This document shows positions 1 to 7,409 of a DNA stretch of 35,186 bases, in pieces (the first letter of the stretch is position 1; each line of letters begins with the position of its first letter). Origin of the DNA: a virus; IMG/VR virus record IMGVR_UViG_3300034072_002232, positions 1 to 35,186 of that record; one strand, 5' to 3'. A program made the translations under genes and the position numbers. Below the pieces are notes generated by a model. That model did no database searches and was not told where the DNA came from. It saw only the letters and a program-made list of their open reading frames with translations.

Positions 1-255
1 TTAGTGCGTTTCAAGCTTCATATAGACTTCTTCATCGGCGACCATATCTAATACTTTCTCGGTAAACGCCTCAGAACATTCGCTAGACCACTCAGCCTCT
101 TCAGTGAAGTCTCTGGTCAACATCGGCAAAAAGCTCATGTGCATGTATTGCCCATCGTCCATTTTAATCGCTTGCACCTGGTCTGGATGCTCGACCAAAT
201 CCCAGCTTTCAGGAATATCTAACTCCACTTGGATAGTGACTAATAATTTTCTCAT
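1..255 (-). CDS. Small acidic hypothetical protein
   Basis: Encodes 84 residues starting MRKLLVTIQV and ending in TAA at the window edge. I chose the ATG at 255 over an upstream in-frame ATG at 294 because AAGGAAA lies about six bases before it. The protein is acidic, with no membrane segment, signal peptide or cysteine pattern, and I do not recognise a family. It lies on the minus strand beyond the lysis cassette and is separated from it by plus-strand accessory genes, so it is probably a cargo gene rather than a structural gene. Function unknown. Confidence 0.6.
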   Translation of the reverse strand: MRKLLVTIQVELDIPESWDLVEHPDQVQAIKMDDGQYMHMSFLPMLTRDFTEEAEWSSECSEAFTEKVLDMVADEEVYMKLETH

Positions 256-682
256 GTTGTTTCCTTGTTTGGGTAAGGTTGAATGACTAGCCACTGCAGG
301 GATTGTTCAAGTTGATCAGCACAGGCTACTCATGTGATAACGCGTCACCTACAGATGATAATACTGCCTAGGCCGCAGCACAAACGCATTTAACCTCACG
401 GAAAAATCCCTGAGGTTTTTATGTACAAAGGCTATTAAGATAGCATCAAAAAAAACAATAAAGGAAGCACCTTGGTGCGACAGATGACGACATATTGCTT
501 TTCTAAATACTTTGAATTTAAAGCTAGAAATCACGTAAGTGATTTTTGGCGTCCCCACGGCGACGCGACACTATCCCCGCATGCATTTACTTTATTAAGC
601 GCCTACAATTGGCCGCGTAAGTTATCAGACTATCGAATTCGGATCAACAATAATCGGCTAAGTCCAAAACAGGAGAGAAAGC
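256..682. other. Gene-poor 427-base stretch with two hairpins
   Basis: I see no convincing gene here. It holds a terminator-like hairpin at 392-420 and a second perfect 7-bp hairpin at 528-545 (AAATCAC, loop GTAA, GTGATTT, then TT). It must contain the promoter for the plus-strand gene at 683 and possibly that of the minus-strand gene at 255, but I could not identify convincing -35/-10 pairs. An open frame from 472 (TTG start) overlaps the next gene by 50 bases and looks spurious. Confidence 0.5.
392..420 (+). terminator. Terminator-like hairpin in left intergenic region
   Basis: Perfect 7-bp stem AACCTCA (392-398) and TGAGGTT (411-417), with extra GGA/TCC pairing inside the loop, followed by a five-T run. 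Its orientation fits plus-strand transcription, although no plus-strand gene lies upstream in the window. It could end a transcript entering from the left or a short untranslated RNA. Confidence 0.5.
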
Positions 683-1330
683 ATGCAAGACTGGAGAACA
701 CCAGTAGGATATTTGAGGCGCCAATTAATTAACGCCAAAAAAGCCGGATTAAATCAGGTTGATATATCAGCACTCGAACATGCTATCAACGACATTGAAA
801 CAGACATGGCCATTCGAGATAAATATGAAATTCTCAATCAAACCAATAAAAACTGGATTGAAGAGTTTTCAACTGCCTATCAGAAAAGCCTAAACAATTA
901 TGCAGAGACGCTTGATAAACAGAGCGAGATACATAAAAAATATACGCAATTGATTATAAGCGCGGGCTACGCTGCTTATTTCGGCGTTTGGTCGATAGCA
1001 AAAGACATTATTGAAAAGTCTAATATTCATGCAATACACTTGGCAAAAATATCAGCCATATTTGTATTAATCTCGATTACTTCATTCATCATTCTTGAAG
1101 TCATAAGAATAGGTATTGACGGTTATAACGTAACAGTTAGAGCCGATATTTTATTTAAGGCCAAGCTGGAAGACTCAATGCTTATTTCAGAGCAAAAGTC
1201 TAGCGAACACCAGGCTTACCAGGCCTATGCAAATCTATTATTTAAAAAATTTTGGTCATGGTCCTATCCCACATCAATTATCTTTGGATTAAGTGGGATA
1301 GCTTTTCTAATTTACGCACTCAGCATTTAA
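683..1330 (+). CDS. Putative three-helix membrane protein, unknown function
   Basis: Encodes 215 residues. GGAGAG lies about seven bases before the ATG at 683. A mostly helical, charged N-terminal part (about residues 1-84) is followed by hydrophobic segments near residues 86-108, 124-148 and 196-214, so I predict an inner-membrane protein with three helices and a cytoplasmic coiled-coil-like head. The gene is AT-rich compared with the structural genes, stands alone on the plus strand, and ends immediately before the stop codon of the convergent methylase gene (TAA 1328-1330, TGA 1331-1333) with no spacer. That setting is typical of lysogenic cargo genes. Superinfection exclusion is possible but not shown by sequence. 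Confidence 0.65.
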   Translation: MQDWRTPVGYLRRQLINAKKAGLNQVDISALEHAINDIETDMAIRDKYEILNQTNKNWIEEFSTAYQKSLNNYAETLDKQSEIHKKYTQLIISAGYAAYFGVWSIAKDIIEKSNIHAIHLAKISAIFVLISITSFIILEVIRIGIDGYNVTVRADILFKAKLEDSMLISEQKSSEHQAYQAYANLLFKKFWSWSYPTSIIFGLSGIAFLIYALSI

Positions 1331-2125
1331 TCATCCAAAAAGACCAACATCGAGCTCGGCATCAAAGTTTGTGATAACTAGCTCCTTTGATGTTTCCGGC
1401 AGCCCTTTTTGCCGCAAAGAGTATTTGATATCGATATCCAGAAAATGCAGGCCGCCAAAGGCTTTGCGAATGTCTGGATGGTCGTTAATGCTCACCATTA
1501 TTTTTCCCTTAGCTGACTTCATAAGCGCAGACATGCGCTCATAGTTTCCAAAGTCAAAGGGCACGCCATAACCTTCGGTTTGCCAGTAAGGTGGATCACA
1601 ATAAAAGAAGGTCTCTGGCCGATCATAGCGCTCCATGCATTCATACCAGGGCAAGTTTTCGACATTGGTACCAGCGAGGCGTAAGTGCGCTGCAGAGAGT
1701 GTTTCCTCGATTCGGCACAAGTTGATCGGATTGCCGGTGGCGGCGGTACCATAATTCTGGCCAGCAACCTTTCCACCGAAAGCATGCTGCTGCAGGTAAT
1801 AGAATCTGGCCGCACGCTGGATATCGGTCAGGGTCTCAGGCCTGGTCATTTTGTGCCATTCAAATATCTGCCTTGAGCTGATCGCCCACTTAAACTGCCG
1901 GACAAACTCCTCGAGGTGATTTTGCACAACTCGATACAGTGTAATCAGATCACCATTGATATCGTTGAGAATCTCAACGTCTGACTGATATGGCTTTAAA
2001 AAATAGAGCGCTGCCCCGCCACAGAACACTTCAACATAGCAGGAATGATTGGGAAACAACGGGATCAGGCGATCGGCTAAACGACGTTTGCCGCCGATCC
2101 ATGGGACGATTGGTAGTGCTTGCAT
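1331..2125 (-). CDS. dam: DNA adenine methylase, D12 (Dam) class
   Basis: Encodes 264 residues, normal for the D12 class. It transfers a methyl group from S-adenosylmethionine to N6 of adenine. Motif X is WIGGK at residues 9-13, the SAM-binding motif I is the VEVFCGG segment at 31-37, and the catalytic motif IV DPPY is at 177-180, preceded by FFYC. All key elements are present, so it should be active. The recognition sequence cannot be read from the protein; GATC is only the common case. It may protect phage DNA from restriction or alter promoter and packaging-site methylation. It stands alone between two plus-strand membrane-protein genes, like an exchangeable module. AAGGA lies about ten bases upstream of the ATG. 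Confidence 0.93.
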   Translation of the reverse strand: MQALPIVPWIGGKRRLADRLIPLFPNHSCYVEVFCGGAALYFLKPYQSDVEILNDINGDLITLYRVVQNHLEEFVRQFKWAISSRQIFEWHKMTRPETLTDIQRAARFYYLQQHAFGGKVAGQNYGTAATGNPINLCRIEETLSAAHLRLAGTNVENLPWYECMERYDRPETFFYCDPPYWQTEGYGVPFDFGNYERMSALMKSAKGKIMVSINDHPDIRKAFGGLHFLDIDIKYSLRQKGLPETSKELVITNFDAELDVGLFG

Positions 2126-2163
2126 TATGAGCTAATCCTTTCACGATTTTAAACATTTGTGAT

Positions 2164-2281
2164 AGGCTTCACCCGCCGCGATCGTGGTGGGGTGGCCTTG
2201 GCTTGCTCACAAGGCTATAGCTTGTGGGTAAAGTGGCTGGATGGATGTTGGCGCATCCATTGAGTCGCCACTTCTTTTTTT
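2164..2281 (+). ncRNA. Candidate structured RNA: three hairpins, terminator
   Basis: Three consecutive foldable elements lie between the divergently transcribed methylase and the Abi-like gene. The first is an extended stem at 2164-2198 (CACCC and CC pairing with GG and GGGTG, with outer AGGC/GCCT support). The second is a CACAAG/CTTGTG hairpin at 2208-2226. The third, at 2231-2281, pairs AAGTGGC with GCCACTT and TGGATG with CATCCA, then runs into seven Ts. The T run fits plus-strand transcription. It could be a small RNA or a 5' leader attenuator of the gene starting at 2301. Seen: the pairing. Inferred: that it is transcribed. Confidence 0.4.
2231..2281 (+). terminator. Rho-independent-type terminator ahead of Abi-like gene
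   Basis: Stem AAGTGGC (2231-2237) and GCCACTT (2267-2273), with inner TGGATG (2238-2243) and CATCCA (2254-2259), followed by T7 at 2275-2281. It lies only 20 bases before the ATG at 2301, so any plus-strand transcript starting near the methylase promoter would meet it before the coding region. Confidence 0.6.
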
Positions 2282-2300
2282 CTGCTTGGAAAAAATTACT

Positions 2301-2792
2301 ATGAAACTTTTTTCTGAATACAAAACATGGATTTTGTTTTTTGTTTTAATTGCCGTTTACGCTATTTTTGCGTTTTTAATGTATTTAAATGCTTGGACTA
2401 GTGATGATAAGCTTGAGAAAATGGGCCAGTTTGGAGACAGCTTTGGACTTTTAACATCTCTTTTTAACGGACTTGCACTTTTTGCCCTTGCATTAACTGT
2501 TTCTTTACAGAAAAAGGAATTAACCTTGCAGAGGGAAGAATTATCAAAGAATACTGAGGCTCAAGAGACACAAGCAAAATTGCAGGCTCTAACTGCTATT
2601 TTGAATCAATACAACTATCAAATTAAATCTCTCGACAATAGTTTAAAGGACAGCAGTTTTGTGCCAGACGGCATATCTGAATCTCAAATTAGAGACGCCC
2701 TACAAGGTTTATATGACAAGAGATATAACACCGTTCAAGAAATTCAAAAAATTCTTAAAATGTCTGGGGTTGACCTAGAAACAGATCAGTAG
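2301..2792 (+). CDS. Membrane protein resembling putative phage abortive-infection proteins
   Basis: Encodes 163 residues. I start at the ATG at 2301 (MKLFSEYKTW) rather than at 2241, because the earlier start would run through the terminator hairpin and GGA lies about ten bases before 2301. Two hydrophobic helices (about residues 8-29 and 46-66) flank a GQFGDSFG motif, and a coiled coil of KKELTLQREEL type follows (about 70-100). This order, two helices around GQFGDxFG and then LQ(R/K)xEL heptads, is what I know from the N-terminal part of putative abortive-infection (putAbiC-type) membrane proteins; those often have a longer C-terminal part. Its end overlaps the convergent Rz end by seven bases. 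Probably cargo against other phages; not proven. Confidence 0.55.
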   Translation: MKLFSEYKTWILFFVLIAVYAIFAFLMYLNAWTSDDKLEKMGQFGDSFGLLTSLFNGLALFALALTVSLQKKELTLQREELSKNTEAQETQAKLQALTAILNQYNYQIKSLDNSLKDSSFVPDGISESQIRDALQGLYDKRYNTVQEIQKILKMSGVDLETDQ

Positions 2793-3322
2793 CCACACAC
2801 GCACATCTTGCCTTTAAAAGACTCCAAGCTATCAATAAGAGCGTTATGCCGAATGGCATTTTCGTTACATATCTGAAAATTCTCACTAGCATTTATTAAG
2901 ACTTGTTCGACGGTTGCAATTGCTGTTTGATTGCCGGGCTGAGTGGCACTAGTTTGCTCGGGCGCTGCAGTAGACCCTGATCGATGTTGATCGGCACCTG
3001 CAATGGCGCGGTTCCACAACTGCAAAGACTCAGCGTCAGCAAAACATACACGGTTGTCATTTTTATCATTAATACGCTCCCTAATGGTCCTATAAATAAT
3101 TTTGCTTTGAGCTTCGACTTTCTGCGCATTCTCAATAATCTTACCTTGATTAGCATCAATGCTCTGGCGCGTTTTTTCATCCTTGGTAATGCTACGGGTT
3201 AGGCCTGCGTCTTTTTTCCAGCCGTGTACGGTCCATCCAGCCAAAAAAAAGACCACACAAAGTGTGGCCAGCGCTATTAGTTTGGTTTGCCCGGAATAAG
3301 GCGGAAAAAGTTTATCGAGCAT
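2786..3322 (-). CDS. Rz-like inner-membrane spanin
   Basis: Encodes 178 residues from ATG 3322; GGGG lies about seven bases upstream, and the possible GTG four codons earlier is less likely. A single transmembrane helix at about residues 14-34 (N-in, C-out) is followed by a long charged helical periplasmic part, the layout of i-spanins. With Rz1 it would fuse inner and outer membranes in the last step of lysis. The C-terminal half is less typical, with a Ser/Thr/Gln-rich linker and four cysteines near the end, including CVC just before the C-terminus. It overlaps the lysozyme stop by 11 bases, suggesting translational coupling, and contains the whole Rz1 gene in another frame. Confidence 0.75.
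   Translation of the reverse strand: MLDKLFPPYSGQTKLIALATLCVVFFLAGWTVHGWKKDAGLTRSITKDEKTRQSIDANQGKIIENAQKVEAQSKIIYRTIRERINDKNDNRVCFADAESLQLWNRAIAGADQHRSGSTAAPEQTSATQPGNQTAIATVEQVLINASENFQICNENAIRHNALIDSLESFKGKMCVCGY
2896..3069 (-). CDS. Rz1-like outer-membrane spanin lipoprotein, nested in Rz
   Basis: Encodes 57 residues wholly within Rz in another reading frame. AGGGAG lies eight bases before the ATG at 3069, which decides the start. A short charged start, a hydrophobic signal segment (VYVLLTLSL) and a lipobox LCSC (or LSLC) predict a lipoprotein. The mature part is short and contains five prolines (APL, VPI, RPS, VPL, SPA), a hallmark of Rz1 o-spanins. Nested Rz/Rz1 pairs are known from lambda and many phages. 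The long open frame starting at 3180 has an unlikely N-terminus for an o-spanin. Confidence 0.75.
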   Translation of the reverse strand: MIKMTTVYVLLTLSLCSCGTAPLQVPINIDQGLLQRPSKLVPLSPAIKQQLQPSNKS

Positions 3323-3785
3323 TTTGCACCCCACTTAAACAAAGTTGCCTCTCAGCCTCGCGGCGTTTGGTTAAACCGGGCAACTCAACAAACAGCCCTG
3401 CAACCTTCGCTTTATTCCAGCGCGGCAATTGATTGCAGGCTGCAGCAATCTGGCCAGATTTTAGAAATCGTGCAGCCGTCGACTTTTGCGGGTTGCAAGC
3501 GATCGTGGGACCCATGTTGTAAACCGCGTCAGCAAAGGCGGCCAGTGGCCGCTCTGGTAGACCAGGCACACACCGGTCGACCTGGTCGATTGCAAGCAGC
3601 ATGCGCTTATCAAGCCGTGCCTTGCATTCCTCTAATGGGTAGTAATGATTTTTGACTACCTCATAGGTGTCCCCATAACAGGCAGTAAGAATGCCGCCCG
3701 GATCATAGTAGGCATAATGACGTAACCCCTCGGCAGGAATGGCCAGCGCCGTGGCCAGCGCTAAAACTCTAAGCCGCCTGCTCAT
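3312..3785 (-). CDS. Endolysin: GH24 lysozyme with signal-arrest-release-type N-terminus
   Basis: Encodes 157 residues. It hydrolyses the glycan strands of peptidoglycan. The catalytic triad E19-x8-D28-x5-T34 has the exact T4/P21 lysozyme spacing (EGLRHYAYYDPGG followed by ILTACYG). The first 18 residues are an Ala/Leu-rich weakly hydrophobic helix ending just before the catalytic Glu, as in SAR endolysins such as P21 R and P1 Lyz, which are exported by Sec and released on membrane depolarisation. That is an inference from the N-terminus. GGAGGGG lies seven bases before the ATG. It overlaps the holin end by 17 bases and the Rz start by 11. Confidence 0.9.
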   Translation of the reverse strand: MSRRLRVLALATALAIPAEGLRHYAYYDPGGILTACYGDTYEVVKNHYYPLEECKARLDKRMLLAIDQVDRCVPGLPERPLAAFADAVYNMGPTIACNPQKSTAARFLKSGQIAAACNQLPRWNKAKVAGLFVELPGLTKRREAERQLCLSGVQNAR

Positions 3786-4143
3786 CTTGCCGCCCCTCCA
3801 TCGCTGCCAGCTCGGGTGTTGCCTGGTAATATGGGACCTGGTTCAAACCCGCCCTCTCCATGAATGCAACGCGCTTCTGGATCTCGATCGTCTCAGCCAT
3901 TAACTTCTGCTCATTCGCTAAAGCAACCCGCTCTTCAGCCTGAATTTTCCTGGCCATCAACTTACTTTCACTACGGCGATACCACCAGCCAGACAGCGCG
4001 ACCAGTATCCCGATAATGGCCGCCCATTCAGCAATAGTAAAAACTGAGATGATGCTGGTAATGATGCTAAAAATTCCAGTTACAACAGCCGTGTAATCAG
4101 CCCCCTTGTGCGCCAATGCATCACTCGCCACTTGACCCTTCAT
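3769..4143 (-). CDS. Holin, class II with two membrane helices
   Basis: Encodes 124 residues from ATG 4143; two further ATGs immediately upstream (4146, 4149) are closer to the GAGGGG ribosome site and could give a dual start. Numbering from 4149, hydrophobic helices lie near residues 19-38 and 41-57, followed by a highly charged C-terminal tail (YRRSESKLMARKIQAEERVAL). The IAEWAAIIGIL segment and WYRR border look like HP1-type holins. It would time lysis by permeabilising or depolarising the inner membrane, which fits a SAR endolysin directly downstream. Tandem in-frame start codons are a known holin theme (lambda S105/S107). Confidence 0.75.
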   Translation of the reverse strand: MKGQVASDALAHKGADYTAVVTGIFSIITSIISVFTIAEWAAIIGILVALSGWWYRRSESKLMARKIQAEERVALANEQKLMAETIEIQKRVAFMERAGLNQVPYYQATPELAAMEGRQDEQAA

Positions 4144-4160
4144 CATCACCCCTCAAGACA

Positions 4161-4186
4161 TAAAAAAAGCCACCGTTCGGTGGCTC
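4161..4186 (-). terminator. Terminator between tail-fibre and lysis genes
   Basis: Strong 6-bp GC stem GCCACC/GGTGGC (4169-4174 and 4179-4184), extended by one A-T pair, with a seven-A run at 4162-4168 that becomes U7 in the minus-strand transcript. It would end the receptor-binding transcript before the holin unless read through, or insulate the lysis cassette. Confidence 0.85.
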
Positions 4187-4202
4187 ACTATTATTAAAAA
4201 GG

Positions 4203-4493
4203 CTACTCTGGCTGATCAGCCAGAGGCGTATACACAATACTGGCTGGCACTTCCACAGTAATGATGATGTCTTCAACTTCCGGCACCACAAACTCGGTTG
4301 TAAAAGTCTCTACAGACTTCACAGTCAATGTGTAAGTACCAGGAGCAAGATCAATGTTGCGCTGGCTGGCGCTGTTGAAGTACAGATGCTCTTTGACCTC
4401 AATTTCGTCACCCGAAGTAACAGTCAACACCGGATTCACGCTTGGGTCTTTGCCAGGCTGGATGTCAGTAAAAATCAATTCTAAAATATGCAT
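4203..4493 (-). CDS. Small protein downstream of tail fibre, unknown
   Basis: Encodes 96 residues starting MHILELIFTD; AAGGAGAAAGAT precedes the ATG at 4493, so I reject the longer open frame from 4535. It is acidic and Thr/Val-rich, with alternating hydrophobic residues (TYTLTVKSVETFTTEFVV) suggesting a beta-sandwich or Ig-like fold. No family recognised. It follows the large fibre gene by ten bases and ends before a strong terminator, so it is probably a fibre accessory or decoration subunit, but this rests on position alone. Confidence 0.65.
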   Translation of the reverse strand: MHILELIFTDIQPGKDPSVNPVLTVTSGDEIEVKEHLYFNSASQRNIDLAPGTYTLTVKSVETFTTEFVVPEVEDIIITVEVPASIVYTPLADQPE

Positions 4494-4503
4494 ATCTTTC
4501 TCC

Positions 4504-7023
4504 TTATTTCTGTGGACGTTTGATACCAAGTTCACGGGCTAACAACTCAAATGCGTCTTGGGCATCATGGATACTGCTATTTGTACCGTTCTTTTGAATC
4601 AGCCAGCGAGCACCAAGATAACCAACGCCATTAACAACAGTGGCTGAAGCGTTGGCGGTGAGTTTCTTCTGGACATTCGCGCATGCGATAGCGGTCGTCG
4701 GTGAGCGGTAACGAATCGCGCAAAGAAACGTCGTACCATCAGTGCCGCTATTTCCAGCTTGACGCAGTGCCAGACAAAGGCCGTCATCCTCTATTGAGAT
4801 TCGTGAGGTCGGCGTGTCATCAAACATAATTAACGAACTCCCAGCGGTTATTGAGGCGACCAATTGACGAGCGCGAGGATGTACTTTGAATTTGCCTGGC
4901 TGGCCGAACGGTTCCAGCAAACCAGCATAATTGAACAAGCGGTTAAACACCTTGCCCATCAGACTAGTCAGGAAGCCATTGAAGAGTTGGCGCCCGCCAT
5001 CATTCGCCCATACTGCCTGGTTATCTAGCGATGAAAATTCATCACTTGATGACGTGTTAGATGTGATGTCCAACAACACTGAGTTCTTGCCGTGCGCCGC
5101 CCATGTTTTAAATGGCTCAACATCCATAAGCGCCCAGAACTGGTCACGCCATCCTGTCCATGTTGTCTCTGTCCAGTTGCCACTATCGTTTCTTGATGGC
5201 GCGTAGAAGAATGAACTGCAATAGCGCTTAGCGGCCTCAAGACGAATGGTATGGTGTGGCGTTGCTACAGTAATGCCCGCTAACCAGCGCCAGAGTGCGT
5301 CATTATTAGCGCCACCACTAATTGATGGCAGACCATTAAGGCAACGTCTTACCAGGCCTGCTTGGCCGGAGTTGTCACTAATAATATCGACTGTGGTGTT
5401 GGTTGAGTTTGAAAGGTCGAATGGGCAGTCTGTGTCAGTCCAGCCCACTAAAGAATAAGGGCGCAAACCATACTGCGATGTTCCAGTCGGCACGCCATAC
5501 GTGTTTGTGAAGGCGCCATTAGTCGTAGGAGCGACAAAAGATGCTGGCACCTTGAATGTGTATGTGTTTGCGTCAATGACTGTATCGATTTCCCAATGTT
5601 TATTCCAGCCAGTAGCTTGGAATCCTACGTAAGTAAGCCAATGACCAGGGGAGCGACCATGTGCAGCATGCGTCACTGTCGCCACACCAGCATTGACCGC
5701 AATAGCGAAACCAGCAGGCATCCCCCAAAATTCAATCAACCCAAAATCGGCAATCGGAGTTACGCCACCGTTTGTTGGGTCAACAGCACAAGGCACAATG
5801 ATCTGATGCGAGCCACCAGCGAGAGACACTGATGCGTAAAGACCATTAATACTGGTTGCACCGCCTATACTAGCTCTTACCAGGGCCTTAACACCGACCG
5901 AGGATGCGAGACCATGACCAGGAATCCCCAGCGTCAATTGCCCGCCATTTGCAGCACTCCAAACAGCAGAAATGATTGCCCTGGACTGAGGCACCATGCG
6001 CATATTTTTGATCTGGTTCAGCGTCAGATTGTGAACCTGCATGGCCGCTTTATCTGTATTCGCAATCTGAATAAATAAACTACGATTGCCAGATTTGGAG
6101 TTAATCGCCCAATCGCCCACACCAACGCATGGAATTACGCCAGCACCAGATAATGCGATGAAAGCACCGGTGTCTGGAAGCCAGTCGAAATTCAGTTCAT
6201 CTGATTCTAGAATTTTTGGCCAGGCGCTTGGGATGGTACCTTCATTGGAGTTATTGAATTTAATGACGTGAACAATGCCAGAGTTTGGAGGGTACTCAAT
6301 CAGCATTTGCATCGTTCCACCGCTTGCATCTTGCTCATCGTGCGCAAAAGCGCCCATGAATATAGCCTTGATGCGCTTGATTGTCTTGCCCGATGTATTT
6401 ACCGTGTAATCAAAAGCAATCGCTTGGCCGCCCAGCTTGAACGCAGGGTAGCCGTTGTTTTGGTTAGTGAAGCCTCGCCAGGAAAGTTCGCCGATAATCT
6501 CTGGAAGATCCACAGATGGGATACCGCCCTCAATAGCTGATGGAGAGAGCTTTTCGCCATTAACCAAACTTTCCAATTTGTCGCGTAGACTTTCTGCAGG
6601 CTCATCACCTTCAGGCCCTCTGACATCAGTTGCCTGCGCGGCCAAAGCTACATAACCCGCTGGCCCGACATACATGCCAATAGCTGGCTTGTCGCCTGTA
6701 CCGCCTACCCAATCCACCACCTGTTTAACGCGGCGCTCACCATCAACAACAATGGCTTCGATCGCAGTCCAGGCATTTAAACCAGGACTACCAACCCCAG
6801 TCTCGCCACGGACATTCGTTGCATCATCCGGATCCGCAACCAAGCCAGCCTCGCCAACATACAGTCCGGTCGCAGGCTTTACGCCGCTGCCACCAGTAAA
6901 GTCGACTACCTGCTGCAGAATACGATCGCCAACTTCAACCAGAGCAAGTACAGGGGTCCAGCCACCAATACCAAAATCACCGCCTGCAGATAATGCTTCA
7001 CCTGTGCTAATTACAATAATCAT
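4504..7023 (-). CDS. Large tail fibre / receptor-binding protein
   Basis: Encodes 839 residues. The N-terminus carries two tandem copies of a module of about 55 residues (19-73 and 82-136, 63-residue period). Each has a W-T-x5-V core, a V-G-D/D-G-E turn, Q-V-V-D-F/W and GLYVG or GMYVG followed by A-T-x-V-R-G. A short RGPEGD linker follows at 135-140, and then a long Gly/Ser/Thr/Asn-rich beta-type region. The C-terminal third (about 700-839) looks like a separate globular receptor-binding or capping domain. No enzyme motif is evident. The start codon overlaps the stop of the preceding gene (ATGA, 7020-7023). It is the second of two fibre modules and the most likely host-range determinant. Confidence 0.7.
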   Translation of the reverse strand: MIIVISTGEALSAGGDFGIGGWTPVLALVEVGDRILQQVVDFTGGSGVKPATGLYVGEAGLVADPDDATNVRGETGVGSPGLNAWTAIEAIVVDGERRVKQVVDWVGGTGDKPAIGMYVGPAGYVALAAQATDVRGPEGDEPAESLRDKLESLVNGEKLSPSAIEGGIPSVDLPEIIGELSWRGFTNQNNGYPAFKLGGQAIAFDYTVNTSGKTIKRIKAIFMGAFAHDEQDASGGTMQMLIEYPPNSGIVHVIKFNNSNEGTIPSAWPKILESDELNFDWLPDTGAFIALSGAGVIPCVGVGDWAINSKSGNRSLFIQIANTDKAAMQVHNLTLNQIKNMRMVPQSRAIISAVWSAANGGQLTLGIPGHGLASSVGVKALVRASIGGATSINGLYASVSLAGGSHQIIVPCAVDPTNGGVTPIADFGLIEFWGMPAGFAIAVNAGVATVTHAAHGRSPGHWLTYVGFQATGWNKHWEIDTVIDANTYTFKVPASFVAPTTNGAFTNTYGVPTGTSQYGLRPYSLVGWTDTDCPFDLSNSTNTTVDIISDNSGQAGLVRRCLNGLPSISGGANNDALWRWLAGITVATPHHTIRLEAAKRYCSSFFYAPSRNDSGNWTETTWTGWRDQFWALMDVEPFKTWAAHGKNSVLLDITSNTSSSDEFSSLDNQAVWANDGGRQLFNGFLTSLMGKVFNRLFNYAGLLEPFGQPGKFKVHPRARQLVASITAGSSLIMFDDTPTSRISIEDDGLCLALRQAGNSGTDGTTFLCAIRYRSPTTAIACANVQKKLTANASATVVNGVGYLGARWLIQKNGTNSSIHDAQDAFELLARELGIKRPQK

Positions 7024-7349
7024 TTTGTCACCGTCTCAATCAAATTTACCTGGACTCGATCTGAGAAACGCACCTGCCCTCCCAGGGAGACTTTAAAATC
7101 CATGACCAAACCATTTTCTAATGGCCACGCTGATGTATCTGTCTGCAAGAAACCAACCACACCGCGAGGCGCGTCAATCACTTCAACCTCAAACGCATGC
7201 ACCAAGGCTTGACGCAAGGTGCGTAACTGGCACTTGATCTCATAGCCAGTAACATCCATAGGGGTGCAATCGTCATTTTGGAAAGATGCCCGGAAACCAA
7301 AGGTTTCGCCCTGGCGAATCTTGAGAACTGGCGGGTTGTGCCGATCCAT
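7020..7349 (-). CDS. Small beta-rich fibre-attachment-like protein
   Basis: Encodes 109 residues, with AGGAG about six bases before the ATG. The pattern IRQGETFGFRASFQNDDCTPMDVTG, then IKCQLR and later a VSL..GQVRFSDRVQVNLIE strand, resembles the N-terminal Ig-like domain seen in phage BppU-type baseplate proteins (R.GDT..F...V.D..G...DLTG...). That resemblance is by eye. It is translationally coupled to the large fibre (ATGA overlap) and follows a terminator, so the pair plus the 4203 gene form a discrete module. It may connect the large fibre to the baseplate. Confidence 0.5.
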   Translation of the reverse strand: MDRHNPPVLKIRQGETFGFRASFQNDDCTPMDVTGYEIKCQLRTLRQALVHAFEVEVIDAPRGVVGFLQTDTSAWPLENGLVMDFKVSLGGQVRFSDRVQVNLIETVTK

Positions 7350-7358
7350 GCGCGCTCC

Positions 7359-7388
7359 TAAAAAAAAGAAAAGCCACCCGAAGGCGGC
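7359..7388 (-). terminator. Terminator between the two tail-fibre modules
   Basis: In the minus-strand RNA, GCCGCC, a TTCG tetraloop and GGTGGC (one G-U pair) are followed by TTTTC and a T7 run (7373-7388 plus the A-rich 7359-7372). It separates the short-fibre/assembly pair from the 7349 gene and large fibre. Confidence 0.85.
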
Positions 7389-7409
7389 GAGAAGAATTGA
7401 CTTGCTGGA

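Noticed and set aside
472-732. 86-codon plus-strand open frame beginning with TTG
   Set aside because: It overlaps the well-supported gene at 683 by 50 bases, contains a perfect hairpin at 528-545, and the encoded protein has no coherent pattern. AAGGAAG near its start is suggestive but not enough.
2896-3180. 94-residue version of Rz1
   Set aside because: The extra basic N-terminus would disrupt the lipoprotein signal; AGGGAG clearly precedes ATG 3069.
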